Shown one piece after another: positions 1 through 13,195 of a stretch of DNA of 59,269 nucleotides. Made by a program: the position numbers and the translations under genes. The number at the start of each line of letters is the position of its first letter. The first letter of the stretch is position 1. Location of the stretch: assembly GCF_000417875.1 (NCBI RefSeq), contig NW_006920885.1, forward strand, positions 16,321 to 75,589. Direction: 5' to 3'. This DNA is from Pseudozyma flocculosa PF-1 (taxonomy: Eukaryota > Basidiomycota > Ustilaginomycetes > Ustilaginales > Ustilaginaceae). The notes under the pieces are model-generated. The model was not told where the DNA came from and ran no database searches. It saw nothing but the letters and a program-made list of their open reading frames with translations.

Positions 1-2428
1 CCTACTCCCTCCGTCGTGCCGTTCGTCGACGTACGTCCTACGACCCCCNCCCCCCCCCCACCCACACTCCTTGCCAGCTATCGATCCGTACAAAGTTTTA
101 AAGGCCATCCTGTATTCGAGGCGGGCGGTCCCCTTCTGTTTGCCCACCGACCTCGTCCACGCCAGACTGTATCACAGCATGGCGCCGGCGCCGCCGTCAA
201 CGCCGCACCGCCGACGCCGCATCGCCGACGCCCCAACCCGCTGCCTGCTGCTACAGAGGAGGCTGCTGTTGGGCACCTGCGGGCGGCGTCAAAGACCCTC
301 TCTTCTCTTCCTCTTATTGATCGCCCGATGTTGATCTGTATCCGTCGCTGCGCCGTTGCCTGAATTTCGTGGCCGTTCCGCAGCAGTCAACCAACGTACG
401 ACGTGCATTCAGGTCCCGGCACAAGGCAGCGCAGCGTCCGGCGCCTACCGAGTTTGCACGTCGGGTTGCATTTGAGGCATCGTCGATCGTGCGAGCTGTG
501 ACACCAGGCTAGGATGCCTGCGGCCAGGCACAACGCACCACGCACGCAACGCGCACACATACAGGATGTACGTCGTCGTTGCGCTCGAGGCTGTCGACCC
601 GACGGTGCGCCAGTTGATGGACGATGAGGTTCCCTTCCCGGCTTTTGTGTGTCTGTCTGCCTCGCCGATCATCGTATGCTGTACGTGCTGGCATGCTGCG
701 CTGGCAGGCCCAGCATCCTCGACCCGACCATCCCCCGTCCGGCCTCGGCAAGCCGGGCCAGGCAGAAGATAGAGGGCGGGAAGCGCAGCCTGAGCGCAAT
801 CTGGTGCGAAGCGGTCCCGAAGGCGCCTTGGCTTCTTTGGTGCGCGACTGCAGCGGGCCACAGCGGGCTAATGCGCGGCGAGCGTGCTAGGCAGGTTTCG
901 AGCAGCAGCAGCCTAGGTACTGTAGTAGGCTGGATGCCATACGCGTACGAAGTCGTCGTCGGCGCTGACCGCTTTGCCTGCGAGCAAAGCAAGCCGCCAG
1001 CCTGCTTGCTCTGGTCGCCGTCGCCGTCGTCGTGAAACGTGAGCGCCGCCCGGCGTCTGGACGGCGTGAGGGAGGCCAGGTCCGGCCGCGGCTGGCCAAC
1101 CTGCCCGTGGCTCGACGTACAACAGTCCATCGTCGATCGTCGAGGATGGCGCCCGGTGTCAAAGAGATGGCCTGCCGTCCCGACCGGACGTACGGCCAAG
1201 GGGACAAAGGCTAGGACGTCCATACCACCCACGGTGTCGACGACGGATCGTTGGCAGCGCCCGATGCGATGCGAGGCAGCCCAGGCGGCCCAAAGGCCGT
1301 ACATGGGCTGGTCGGCGTTTACGGCCGGATGCCGTAAGAGGCGCGATGGCGGTCGGTTCCTCGCCGTAGGTGGATCGAGGTGGTTTGGGTTGGGGCCGAG
1401 AGGATGCCCGGACGCCCGGAGGAGCCTAGCCCAGCTCAGCCAAGCCAAGCCAAGGAGAAGCAAGCAGAGGCGAAAGCAGAAGCAAGCAAGCAAGCAGGCG
1501 AAATTGGCCGCCCGACCGACCGCCCGCCCGCCTGTCGGACCGCCAGGGTCGCGCAGCCACGCCTGGCCGCATCACCGGGCCTGGTGGCTGGCTGGCTGGC
1601 TTTGCTTGCTTGCCTTGCTTGCAAGCATCTGCAGAGGACCCTGGCTGGCTGGCTGGCCGGCTGGCTGCCAGCCTGCGGTGCCGCCGCACATCCGCCCGCC
1701 CGCTCGCCAATGGAAATTATTTATTTATTTATTCATTCGCTGCGTCGATTCATGGGTCGCCTGGCTTGGCCGCCTGCCTGGCCTTGATTTCGGGCTCGGG
1801 TGGGAAGCAGAGCGCGGGAAAGCGGGGCGGGCGCGAGGATCGAGAAAAGGGAAAAACGGGCGCGCGCCAGCTGACGCCCGACGCCAGACGGACAGCCAGC
1901 CTGGGCCCTGAGCGCACCTAGCCTGGCCTCGGCTCACGGCGGGCCGCCTGCCTGCGAACGGTCGCTGCCGCTGCGCTGCTGGGCTTGGCTCGGATCATGC
2001 TCGAGCTTGCTTGCCTGCTTGCCTGCCTGCCTGCTGGCTGACGGGCTGGCTGGCAGGGCTGGCTGGCAGGGCTGGCTGGCGGGCTGACTTTTTTGGGCCG
2101 ATTCGCAGGGATCGAATCGAGGGTCGGTTTTTCTGCTTGCCGCCCGCCGCTGCCGTCTCTCTGGCTGGCCGGCTGCCCAATCACGTCGTCGCCGCTGGGC
2201 CCAGCTCTCTCCCTAGCCTCTCTCTCTGGTCTGCCTCGCCAGCCCGGCCCCAGACTTTGAGGCGGCCCTCGCCATCACCCAAAACCGCGCCCGCCCGCCC
2301 GCCGCCACCACCACCACCACCATCTCTGCATCCCGTCGCTCCCCCCCTCCTTCTTGGTCGACCACCCGCGTTTACCAAGGAGGCATCCCCACCCTTTTCC
2401 CATCTCCTCCGGCCCCGCTCGTATTCCT

Positions 2429-2474
2429 CTATACAAACGCACCGCATTGACGCACATCTAACGACCAACCAGGT
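2429..2474 (+). promoter_or_regulatory. candidate TATA element followed by a possible 5'UTR splice donor
   Basis: CTATACAAA at 2429-2437 resembles a TATA element. About 35 bases downstream, CCAG|GTGAGC (GT at 2473-2474) matches the donor consensus used by the coding introns of this window. Together they suggest a short non-coding first exon and a 5'UTR intron for the zinc-finger gene that starts at 3580. The acceptor cannot be chosen without transcript data; CTACAG near 3073 is one option. Confidence 0.3.
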
Positions 2475-3229
2475 GAGCATCCATCTCAGCTGCCATTCTC
2501 GGCGCACAGTCCCGGACGTGCGCCGTGCAACCCATGCTTGGATCGCCGCACCGCTGGACCCTGGTGGCAGACGCAGCTCAGAGGACCCGGCGCCACTGCC
2601 ATCATACACACATGCTGCTGCTGGCTTCCACTACTCCACCAGGGTAGTCGCACGCATTGTTCCTGCATCCACGTTCGCGTCTCTGTCTCGTCGTTCCGAC
2701 CATGGCCCGTCGCTGATACACTACCCTGCACTGTTCTACCGCCCGAACCCCCATCCGCCTCGTTGCCCGTCTTCGCCCAGCAGCTGTTGTAACGACCTCA
2801 CGAAACCCTTCTGATCGAGAGCCCCGCCCCCCGCCTCTTTCAACCTGCACCCGCACCCACAAACGCAACAATCACCGCCCGCCTGCCCGACCGCCCTCGC
2901 TCTCAATCACACCCGCCCGACCAGCCCACAACTGTCGACTCACGAACACCATCACGACCACGCACACTTGCACACGGCCGCCCCAAGCCGAGCGCTCGCC
3001 TGCCTCCCAACACTCTGTCACACCCAGCCTAGCACAGCGACCCACCCTTCAGCTGGCCTCTGACCTACAGCGAGCTAGACTAGCACCCGCCCGACGTTTC
3101 CCACCGCCTGCACACGCAAGCATTGACGCGAGCCGCACCATCTCACTTGCCGAACCTGCACCACCCATTGGCACCACCCACCCAGACCCGCCGAGCAGGC
3201 CGTCAAACGTGCGCAGACGCTCGCCGTGG

Positions 3230-3280
3230 ATGCCTGCCTCGAGGTTTGCCCTCCCAGCCAAGACTCTCACGACCTTTTAA
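3230..3280 (+). other. candidate upstream ORF, 16 codons
   Basis: An ATG at 3230 opens a 16-codon frame closed by TAA at 3278-3280, about 300 bases before the start codon of the zinc-finger gene. ATG is rare in this leader, so if transcription starts upstream this uORF would be met before the main start. Nothing shows that it is translated. Confidence 0.25.
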
Positions 3281-3579
3281 CGAACCCTCTGCCCGTCCTA
3301 CGACCACCGCCGTAGGCCCCGCAGACACGAGCCAGAGGCCTTCTTCTCCCGAACCCTCTGCAACGATCACGATCTACCTTCCCGACCACCGAGTTCCTCT
3401 AGTCTCTCCCGCACCCCCCGCTCCCGCGCACCGACCCGCCTATACAAGCGACTTCGACTTCTAATACCACCACCGCGATCTCCTCCGCCACCACCACCAC
3501 CATCATCACATCTGGCCTCCCCTGTTACCTCCTCCGTCTTCACCCCCCACCACCATCGTCACCGCGTGTACGTACCAAG

Positions 3580-5631
3580 ATGGACGAGCAGTACTTCAGC
3601 AGTCCCCACGACGGGTCGAGCTTCGACCTCGGCGGCTCCGGCTGCGCACCGATGGGCTTCTCGCCCTCGATCGACGCCAACGGCGGGCTGCCCTTCACCC
3701 TCAGCAACGGCCTCGAGACACCCTCGTCCTTCCTCATGGAGCTCCAGCGAAAGCGCGCCGACACCGTCACGACCCTCAAGCCCGATTTCGAGATCAGCAC
3801 CCCGCTCGAGGTCGACGAAGACGGCATCGAGATCGACATCCCCGTCCGCAAGCGTGCCTTGCAGCGACTGTCGCTCACCTCGTCGATCGCCAGCTCCGCC
3901 CCCTCGACGGGCACTTCGGACCTCGACGGCTACGACCCCACCGGCTTTGAGTCCGAGAGCGATGCGCAGTCGTCGTCGTCGCCCACCGGCGAAGGTGCAG
4001 TCGGCGCTGCCCGTTGGGGCTTCAACGCTGCGCCCAGCCTGGCCGACCTGTCGGTGGCCTTCGCCGCCACCACGGACCGGACGCCTGACCTCGTGCACTG
4101 GCGGTCGAACACCACAATGCAGGCTTCCTACTACCAGCGCAACGTCCGCTCCCCCTCGGCCTCGAGCGCCCACGGCTACGACGCGTTCGACAACCTCGGC
4201 CACTCGACCGACTTTAGCTTTGCCGAGTTCATCGACGAGGACGCCAAGTCTACGTCGCAGGACGACGAGACAAAGATCCAAGAGGCCGTGGACGGCGCGC
4301 AGGCCCTGAGCCTGGCGTCGTCGGGATCCTCGGTCGGCCGACCCTCGCTCGTCGCTGCCGAGTCGTCCGACTCCGTCTTCTCCTTTGCGTCAACGTCGGC
4401 GCTGTCGGCTGCGGGACCCTCGACGCCGGTGAAGCAGAGCATGCCCTTGCCGTTTTACGGCCAGATCCCCAACCACGCCGTCAACAGTCCGCACTCGCCC
4501 GCGCTGCACCTGCTCGCTGCCGACCAGTCCCCCACCACCGTGTGCGGCGTCACCGAGCCCCACACCTGCTCCCAGGCGTGCCAGTTGCCCAGCGACATGG
4601 GCGGTCAGCACGCTGCCCCGACGGCCGCCGCCGCCTACGCTGCTCAGCACCGCGCCGCGCTCCCGCCGCACCTCGGTCAGGCGGCGATGGGATCCCCCTT
4701 CCACTCGCCCGTCGCCGCGGCGGACCCGCACCAGTGGCCAGTGCCCCGGCCGCTTCACCTGCACGACATTGGCGTCGCCACCCACGGGTACCCGACGCAG
4801 GCCATGTCGTTCTCGCAGAGCGCGCCGTCGCATGTGGCGCAGAACCCCGAGATGTTCGGCGCCGGCCTGATGGCGTCGCCGGTGCCCTCGTCGCCCGCGT
4901 TCAGCGCGAGGAGCAGCTCGCCCTACCCGACCCCGGTGCGGCCGATGTACCCGAGCGCGCTGCTGCAGCAGCACCAGCCGCAGCCGCACCCGCACCCGCT
5001 CGGACTTGGCGTGGCCGGCCCGTCGTCGCAGGCCGCGAGCGAGGGTCCCGACTCGCCGATGACCAAGGCGCAGCAGCTGGTCCAGCACCTATGGAACCCC
5101 TACGCCGGCCTGATCACCAAGCGATCGCGCGGCCGCCGCGTGCCCAGCAAGCCCGAGGAGATGAACAACCTCGGCAAGAGCGGCAAGGTGTACACGTGCA
5201 AAGTGCCCGGTTGCGGCAAGTGCTTCAAGCGCAGCGAGCACCTCAAGCGCCACGTCCGCAGCATCCACACCGACGACAAGCCCTTTGTCTGTTCCTATCC
5301 CAACTGCCAGAAGCGCTTCAGCCGCCACGACAATCTCAACCAACACGCGCGCGTGCACTCTTCCACGGCGTCGGGCGGTCCGGCGAGGGAGGGGCCTGGT
5401 CCGATGAGCCAGATCAACGAGGACGGCTCGGCGGCGACGACGACGGCGTCTTCGTCGGCGTACGCCGGCTACGGGATCGAGATGCAGGATGCCAACCTGG
5501 CCATGCAGCGCGAAGGCTACTTTTCGTTCGACAGCGGCGCAGCACCCGGCCATGCAGATGGGCGGATGCCGACGGCAGCGCCTTCGATCGGCATCGACGG
5601 CTACCCCGCCGGCCTCGGTGAGCACCAGTGA
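3580..5631 (+). CDS. C2H2 zinc-finger transcription factor, Msn2/Msn4-like
   Basis: Single-exon 683-residue protein. The first about 500 residues are Ser/Pro/Ala/Gln-rich and look disordered, as in fungal stress activators. Two adjacent C2H2 fingers lie near the C terminus: the first starts at Cys540 with spacing C-x4-C-x12-H-x4-H, the second has C-x4-C-x12-H-x3-H. The recognition-helix stretches FKRSEHLKRH and FSRHDNLNQH closely match those of Msn2/Msn4/Seb1-type factors, which bind stress response elements (AGGGG). About 90 residues of low-complexity tail follow. The likely role is nuclear activation of stress or carbon-response genes; the exact orthologue and targets are inference. The start is the first ATG in frame after the C-rich leader, and the leader is unusually long, suggesting post-transcriptional control. 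Confidence 0.85.
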   Translation: MDEQYFSSPHDGSSFDLGGSGCAPMGFSPSIDANGGLPFTLSNGLETPSSFLMELQRKRADTVTTLKPDFEISTPLEVDEDGIEIDIPVRKRALQRLSLTSSIASSAPSTGTSDLDGYDPTGFESESDAQSSSSPTGEGAVGAARWGFNAAPSLADLSVAFAATTDRTPDLVHWRSNTTMQASYYQRNVRSPSASSAHGYDAFDNLGHSTDFSFAEFIDEDAKSTSQDDETKIQEAVDGAQALSLASSGSSVGRPSLVAAESSDSVFSFASTSALSAAGPSTPVKQSMPLPFYGQIPNHAVNSPHSPALHLLAADQSPTTVCGVTEPHTCSQACQLPSDMGGQHAAPTAAAAYAAQHRAALPPHLGQAAMGSPFHSPVAAADPHQWPVPRPLHLHDIGVATHGYPTQAMSFSQSAPSHVAQNPEMFGAGLMASPVPSSPAFSARSSSPYPTPVRPMYPSALLQQHQPQPHPHPLGLGVAGPSSQAASEGPDSPMTKAQQLVQHLWNPYAGLITKRSRGRRVPSKPEEMNNLGKSGKVYTCKVPGCGKCFKRSEHLKRHVRSIHTDDKPFVCSYPNCQKRFSRHDNLNQHARVHSSTASGGPAREGPGPMSQINEDGSAATTTASSSAYAGYGIEMQDANLAMQREGYFSFDSGAAPGHADGRMPTAAPSIGIDGYPAGLGEHQ

Positions 5632-6505
5632 CGGCAGACGTTGATCGTCCGCCGTGACAAGGATGCGTCGCCGCCGCAGTCGGAACCAGGGTTCCGCACT
5701 GCGGCCTGGACAATACGCGCAGGACCTCGGTCTCGCCTCGCTGCCGCGACCGCGACCGCCTCGCTTTGCATCGTCGTTCCCTCTCCCTTCCCCTGATCCG
5801 CCGATACCCGTTGCCCTCTCCCCTTGCGGATGGACTCAGCCATCCCTGTCGACCGCCCTCCCGCGGCGTCGCTCTTGCGGACCGGCGCCTAACTCTCCGA
5901 CCCACCAACCCGCCTTGGCTGCTCAGCCTCGATCGACACCGGCCGACCTCGCGCTTGAAGGGCCGTCGCACACGCGCATGCGCCCGCCAAGTCTCGATCC
6001 TCCGATCCCCCCTGTCGGGTCAGCCGGCCCAACCTCGATCGGTGCACCCTTCTAACGATCCGCCACCCCACGGAACTGTTTCTCAACCCGTCTGTCCGTG
6101 TATGGACTCTTGTTCTTTCGCTCTTCGTCCTTCGTCCGGGGCCCTTGCCCTCTTCTCCCGAGCCTGTACCATCTGAACACTATCTAGCCCCTCTTCCTTC
6201 TAGCCTTGGGCCCCCATCTCCCCCCTTTGCGCTTTCCGTTTTCTCAGTCTCGCCACCATCGTGGCGCCTGTCTCTTCTCCCCTTATCCGCCCTACTCAAT
6301 TTCCTTGTCGTCGGCGAGACATTTGTTGTCTCTCTATCCCTCTTCCTTTCCCGCGCTCCAGTTCACGGACACTATCACCCTCCCCTCTTCCTCGACGTCG
6401 TCGTTACTTTGCGTTTTCTCGACCTCTTCCACGTCGTCTGGTGAATACCATCTAATCCCGCCTTGTCCACACCCCGATATGACCCCCCGCGTCCTTGTGC
6501 TGTCC

Positions 6506-6544
6506 CTGGTCTGGTCTGGTCTGGTCTGGTCTGGTCTGGTCTGG
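6506..6544. repeat. CTGGT pentanucleotide microsatellite
   Basis: Seven perfect CTGGT units followed by CTGG, with no interruption, in a non-coding convergent interval. Confidence 0.95.
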
Positions 6545-6669
6545 CCTGACGGCGGCGGCGGCGGCGGCGGTGATGTGATACACATGGTTTGCTCGTCGTC
6601 GACATGACGAGGACGGGGGCGTGTCCATCTGTCGGTATCCTCTGTCTCATCTGGCCCGCTCAGAGCACC

Positions 6670-6702
6670 ACGACGACGACGACGACGACGATGACGACGA
6701 CG
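6670..6702. repeat. ACG trinucleotide microsatellite
   Basis: Eleven ACG-type units with one change (ATG) in non-coding DNA. Confidence 0.9.
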
Positions 6703-6876
6703 CCTCTTCACGCCACCTGACGGAACTTGTCCGTGGCCTGGATGAGCTCTGTTAGAAGGCAGGCGGGCGAGTGGAAAGGAGAAAGGGGGAAGGGGATGGG
6801 ACGATGTGGTGAGCGACGCCGTCTCAGCTGCTGAAATCACTCGGAGCCCGGACAGAGCGACCATCGAGGCCGCTCG

Positions 6877-8984
<2,108 letters not shown>

Positions 8985-9815
8985 TCAGTACTCCTGGTAG
9001 CCGCGGTGGCTGCGCCTCTCGCCCATGACGCGGGCGACGTCCATCTGCTTCCTGCGCTTGACCTCGTCCTCCTCTTCCTTGGGCGGGCGCGTCATGCCGA
9101 GGGCCTTGAGGACGTAGGGCAGCGCAAAGTGGACGACCATGACAAAGAAGACGGTGGCCAGCGTCACCCACGACACGGCCACCGTGGCGCGGTAGGTGCG
9201 GTAGTGGAGGTAGTTGTTGCGGCGCAGGTAGGCGTTGGCCTGGGCCAGCGTGTCGATGTTGGCCCACTCGCCCAGGGCGGAAAGCTGCTGCGTGGTGCCG
9301 TAGGGCGTGACGGCCGACTGGGAGGCGGCAAACTGGTTGTAGATGGAGCGGAGCAGCGTCTTGTCGGCCACGGTGAAGGGCTCGCGGTAGGCGGGTCCCT
9401 GCCCGAACGTCATGGTCTTCATGACGCTGTAGGCGGTGTAGGCGGCTGCGATGCCGGCATAGGCGCCGCTGAGGATGAGGAGGACGAGGCCGGTGAGGAC
9501 GTAGGCGTAGGTGCCCTTTCCGGTGCGCTCGCCGCGACGCTTTGGGAACTGGCAGCAGGCGAGGACGAGGGCGACGAGGGAAAAGGCAAAGGCGACCGAC
9601 GAGATGGCGAGGAGGGCGACGTCGACGGTGCGGATGCCGTTGTCCTCGATGGTGACGAGGTTGTTGATGGTGGCCTTGTCGCGCAGGCGGGCAAAGAGGA
9701 CAATGTCGTGACCCGAGAGACCCATGAGCGAGGCCGAGAAGCCCATGACGGCGAGCAGCAGGGGCAACTCGAGGATCTGGGGCGCGACAGGCGCCCGCGA
9801 GTAGGGAGGGGCCAT
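8985..9815 (-). CDS. uncharacterised four-helix membrane protein
   Basis: 276 residues from the ATG at 9813-9815. The frame stays open upstream to 10232, but that part is Arg/Pro/Ser low complexity and has been left out. Four hydrophobic segments are visible at roughly residues 15-34, 65-87, 102-130 and 205-233, with a 75-residue soluble loop between helices three and four and a charged, Lys/Arg/Glu-rich tail of about 45 residues that should be cytosolic. There is no signal peptide and no enzyme motif. The topology is claudin- or tetraspan-like, but the diagnostic cysteines of those families are absent. I do not recognise the family; the regular hydrophobic pattern and absence of low complexity make it a credible gene. 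Confidence 0.7.
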   Translation of the reverse strand: MAPPYSRAPVAPQILELPLLLAVMGFSASLMGLSGHDIVLFARLRDKATINNLVTIEDNGIRTVDVALLAISSVAFAFSLVALVLACCQFPKRRGERTGKGTYAYVLTGLVLLILSGAYAGIAAAYTAYSVMKTMTFGQGPAYREPFTVADKTLLRSIYNQFAASQSAVTPYGTTQQLSALGEWANIDTLAQANAYLRRNNYLHYRTYRATVAVSWVTLATVFFVMVVHFALPYVLKALGMTRPPKEEEDEVKRRKQMDVARVMGERRSHRGYQEY

Positions 9816-11046
9816 GGTGAAGGGCGGGGCGCGGGGCGGGGGGCGAGGTCGAGGAAGAAGGCGACGTCGGGGGTGCCAGATCGGATGGCGTCGGTGTCGG
9901 CCTGGTGGAGAATGGGGCGCGGGCGAGGGGAGAAGGTAGGGAAGGAGGGGAGCGGAAGGGAGCGGAGGGAACGACGACGACGACGGCGAAGACGGCGACG
10001 AGCGGATGGCAGGCAATGAGGTCGAGGTGGATGAGGTCGTGGAGCGAGGCGTAGGCCGGCTGCTGGGCCAGGCCAGGTCAGGGCAGAGGAGGGCGGGGCA
10101 GCGCTGATGACCTTTGACCTCTCCATCCCGACCAGGCCGTCTCCGGGGGGCGAGCCGACCTCGACCTCGACCTCGACCTCGGACGCCTGGCCAGGTCAGG
10201 CCAGACCAAGGCCAAGCCCCGCCTTTGGCCAAATGAAACGAGCGAGGGCTAACCGAGGCGGATCGAGGGCCGACCGCGCCTTTCCTTTTGGCTCAATCAG
10301 GAGCGGGCGCGAGCAGGCAGCCAAGGCCAAACATCTCGCTGCGCACACCTGTTCTCGCCCTCTTCCATCGTCGACGCCGCTGTCGCCATCGTTGACACGA
10401 CCGCCTGCCTGCTTCGAAGAGAGGGATGAGCACGCTTTCGCCCTCTAAACCCATCGCAAAGTGTGAGCCAAGGGGCAGCAGGCAGAGGTGAGCGCAGAGC
10501 AAGAGCCTGGGCGGGAAAAGCAAGAGGGCTTTGAACCCCGCAATCGGTACGCGGGTTTTCACGTCGCAGCAGCAGCAGCAGCAGGCTCGTCTGATGGCGC
10601 GAGGGTGTTCGGCAACCGCCGCTGCTGCTGCCGCCTGGTCCTGCAGAAGATGGTTCGACTGCATCATCACCCCGCGCTGCCCTGCCTGCCTCTGCTCGCG
10701 CCTGCTAGATCGGCCTGGAAATAAAACGAGCAGGCCTGGCAGCCTAGGCAGGCATACAGAGCTCTGGCCTCCGCCGCTGTCGTCGTCGGATGTTGCTGGC
10801 TGGTTCCCGCTCAGACTCGACGTGTGCAAGCCGGGTGGGGGCCCATCTCGACACGTAACTCTTCTCCTTTCTCGGGTCCTCGTCCCGCTGACCACAGAAC
10901 GACACGATCACGAGGAGCTGTGGGAGACAGAAGTTCGAGGGTATGTGATGATGTCGTCGTGATCGTCTCGAGGCGACCTCTACAGAAACGTATGTAGCCA
11001 CCTCGCTGTCCACGACGAGGGCCGCGTCAGGCGCCTGCCTGACCGG
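9816..11046. other. intergenic region between the four-helix protein and GUP1
   Basis: 1.2 kb without a credible gene. It carries CTCGAC/CTCGGA hexamer runs near 10155-10185, GGCCAGGTCAGG motifs at about 10069-10082 and 10187-10200, a GCA run near 10566-10584 and GC-rich filler. It probably holds the promoter of the four-helix protein and the 3'UTR of GUP1. Confidence 0.5.
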
Positions 11047-13195
11047 CTAGCACTTGCGATCGATGCCGCGCCGCCGCTCCTCGTCGCGATACTCAAACAT
11101 GACCTGCACCCCGACAAACAGCGTCGCGCACGCCGCCACCAGAAACTGCACCCCCTGCCAGCTACCCAGGATCTGGCGGTACATGTACTGGATACCGTCG
11201 ACGCCAATGGCGAACCCTACCAGGTTGGCCGTCATCATCAGCAGCACGTTGAACACACCCCCAAGCGCGCACAGGTGCCGGTACCACCAGCGAGAGCCGT
11301 ACTGCAGCCAGGTCAAATCGAAACGGGGACGTCGAGATCGTCAGCAGACGCTTTCCCCTCCCACCGCCCCGCGCGCTCGGACTCGGACTCACCTTGGCTT
11401 CCGTAAAGACGGCCTTGCCCACCAGCTCCGGCAGGATGAAAAACGTAATGAGCCAGCCCCACGTCAGCAGCTTGAGGCTGAGGTCGTGCCAGAGCGCGAC
11501 AAAGGTAAAGACGAGCAGCGTGGCCACCACGCGGTTGCGCGTGCCGCCGACGGGCACGTAGATGTAGCGCACCGTCCAGAGGTTGTAGCTGCGGTGCCAG
11601 CTGCGCCAGAATCCCAGCGTCGAGTAGTTGTTGGCCATGCAGCGGATCATGTTCTCGGGCGCATCGACGCCGTCGCACATGGCCCACAGCCGGAAAAAGC
11701 GCCAGGGGACCAGCAGCTTGAGCCACACGATGATGAGGTTCCAGAAGCCAATCATGCTCAGCTCGAGCGGCGTCGCGCCGTCCCACGCCTTTGAGTCCTT
11801 GATGGCGTTGACGTAGATGTAGTGCAGGATCAGCTCCATGGTCAGCAGGCACACGAGGAAGCGCACCGCGTACGACACCACCGACCGCGCCGCGATCGTC
11901 GTGGGCCGGTAGATCTGCGAGGTGAAGTCGTTGAACGTCATGATCGGACCGGCGATAAAGAGCGGCGGGTAGCAGACGTAGATGAAGTAGTGCACGAAGC
12001 TGTACTGCTCCGGCGGCCGCGACGTCGACGCGCGCTGACGGGGCGAGGGCGCGTCGTCGCCGTCGCCGTCGCCGTCGGCGCCATCGACGTACCTGGCGTG
12101 CTGGGGCCGCTGCGCGGGCTGCTGCTTGGCCCAGTGCAGGTCCATCGAAAACGAGACGAGGCGCAGCATGGTGATGTTGAAGTTGATCTGCCAGCGCGGC
12201 AGCACGCCCTGGTAGTCGTCGAGGAAGGCGAGGGCGTGCCACATCTTGCCGTACTTGAAGCCGTCGTTCCAGTGGATGGCAAACAGCGAGCCGACGTTGA
12301 GCGTCCAGATGACGATGGGTGCGATGCGCTTGCCGCCGAGCGCGTGGGCCACGGCATAGTTGGTCGCCAGTACCAGCATGAGCTTGGCAGCGTTGGTGCC
12401 GTGGAGCGCCGTGATGAAGATGGCCGTAAAGACGAGCAGGAACGCCTTGCGGTGGTTGCGGGGCTCGGCTGAGCGGCTGCCTGCGCCGACGCGTCGGTAG
12501 CCCGCGGTCGAGGTCGACCGGGACGCAGGAATGCTGCTGGCGGTGTACGAGATGAGGAGGTAGATGGCCATGATGCCGACGAGCGGCGGGATATAGTCGC
12601 GGAAGGAGCGATACTGGAAGTCGCTGTCGTCCCTGTGCCGACCGGCGATCCACCCTGGCCGGAGGTGCCAGGCGTACTTGCTGTAGTTGGGGTTCGAGGG
12701 CTGGCTGAGCTGTACTGGCACCCAGACCATGAGCGGGACCATGACGAGGAAGACGAGGGCGTAGAAGCGGAACTCGAGCGTGTGCCAGCGCCCACGCTTG
12801 GGCCTGTTGGCGACGCCGGTGCTGTTGCTCTGCGAGGGCCTGGAAGAGTGCGAGGACCTGACGCCGTCGCCTGGCTTGTCGAGGGGACCGGTATCGACGG
12901 TGAGGCTCGCTACGCCCTTTGATCCAAACAGCCTCCTCTGCATCGACGATGACGGCTCGCTCCCGACGGCAGCCTTGGAGGCCGACGAGACCGCCCTCCT
13001 GCCATCGGCTGACCCGCCGGCGCTGGGCCGAGGCGGGTAGGTGCCGTCATCGACCTGGGACCAGCCGCGGCCGGCGCCGGAGCGCGAGGCGGCGGCCAAG
13101 GACTGGTTCGAGGTGCTTCCGCTCATGAGGTTTGCATCTTGCTCCGTATAGTGAGGCTGGGGGGTTGCACGGGTCTCGAAGTGGGTCGGTAGCAT
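11047..13195 (-). CDS. GUP1: Gup1-type MBOAT O-acyltransferase
   Basis: Two exons, 13195-11393 and 11301-11047 (intron 11302-11392, GTGAGT...CAG, phase 0), give 685 residues; the join restores the YRHLCALGGVFN motif typical of Gup1. Gup1 is a multi-pass ER membrane enzyme of the MBOAT family that remodels lipids on GPI anchors and affects membrane domains and glycerol handling. About 130 residues of Ser-rich cytosolic N terminus precede around ten hydrophobic segments. MBOAT hallmarks are the NNYSTLGFWRSWHRSYN stretch and the invariant His570 in FVALWHDL. A Gly/Asp/Arg-rich insert near residues 375-400 is lineage-specific. An alternative start exists at codon 24 (ATG 13124-13126). The gene is divergent from APS1 across a 500-base promoter. 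Confidence 0.93.

Larger units (their letters stand above)
1..3579. other. gene-free left flank and 5' leader of the zinc-finger factor
   Basis: No reading frame here looks like a protein; the long open frames on both strands are compositional, rich in Ala/Pro/Arg/Ser. The DNA holds many short tandem runs: GGCT/GCCT tetramers around 1579-1670 and 1999-2080, CAAG around 1480-1500, and an ATTT run near 1716-1735. From about 2450 the strand becomes C-rich and poor in ATG, as expected for a long fungal 5' leader. A single N lies at 49. Confidence 0.6.
5632..6876. other. convergent intergenic region with microsatellites
   Basis: About 1.2 kb between the convergent zinc-finger and proline iminopeptidase genes. 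The first part is C/T-rich on the plus strand and probably the 3'UTR of the upstream gene. It contains a CTGGT pentamer run (6506-6544), a short GGC run and an ACG run (6670-6702). A small terminal exon of the iminopeptidase could lie at its right edge, but none is convincing. Confidence 0.5.

Noticed and set aside
2099..2119. Inverted repeat CGATTCG-7 bases-CGAATCG, with tRNA T-arm-like sequence on the minus strand
   Set aside because: No acceptor, D or anticodon arms could be folded around it, so not a tRNA; a 7-base hairpin alone is weak.
669..2814. Long ORFs in the left flank (minus 669-1493, plus 1039-1911 and 2011-2814)
   Set aside because: Sequence is built from GGCT/CAAG-type repeats giving Trp/Leu/Ala/Gly or Gln/Ala/Ser strings; no domain or codon-bias support.
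3566..4309. Alternative-frame ORFs over the zinc-finger gene
   Set aside because: Shadow frames; the frame with intact zinc fingers is the real one.
9816..10232. N-terminal extension of the four-helix membrane protein
   Set aside because: Arg/Pro/Ser low complexity from GC-rich promoter DNA; the ATG at 9815 directly precedes the structured part.
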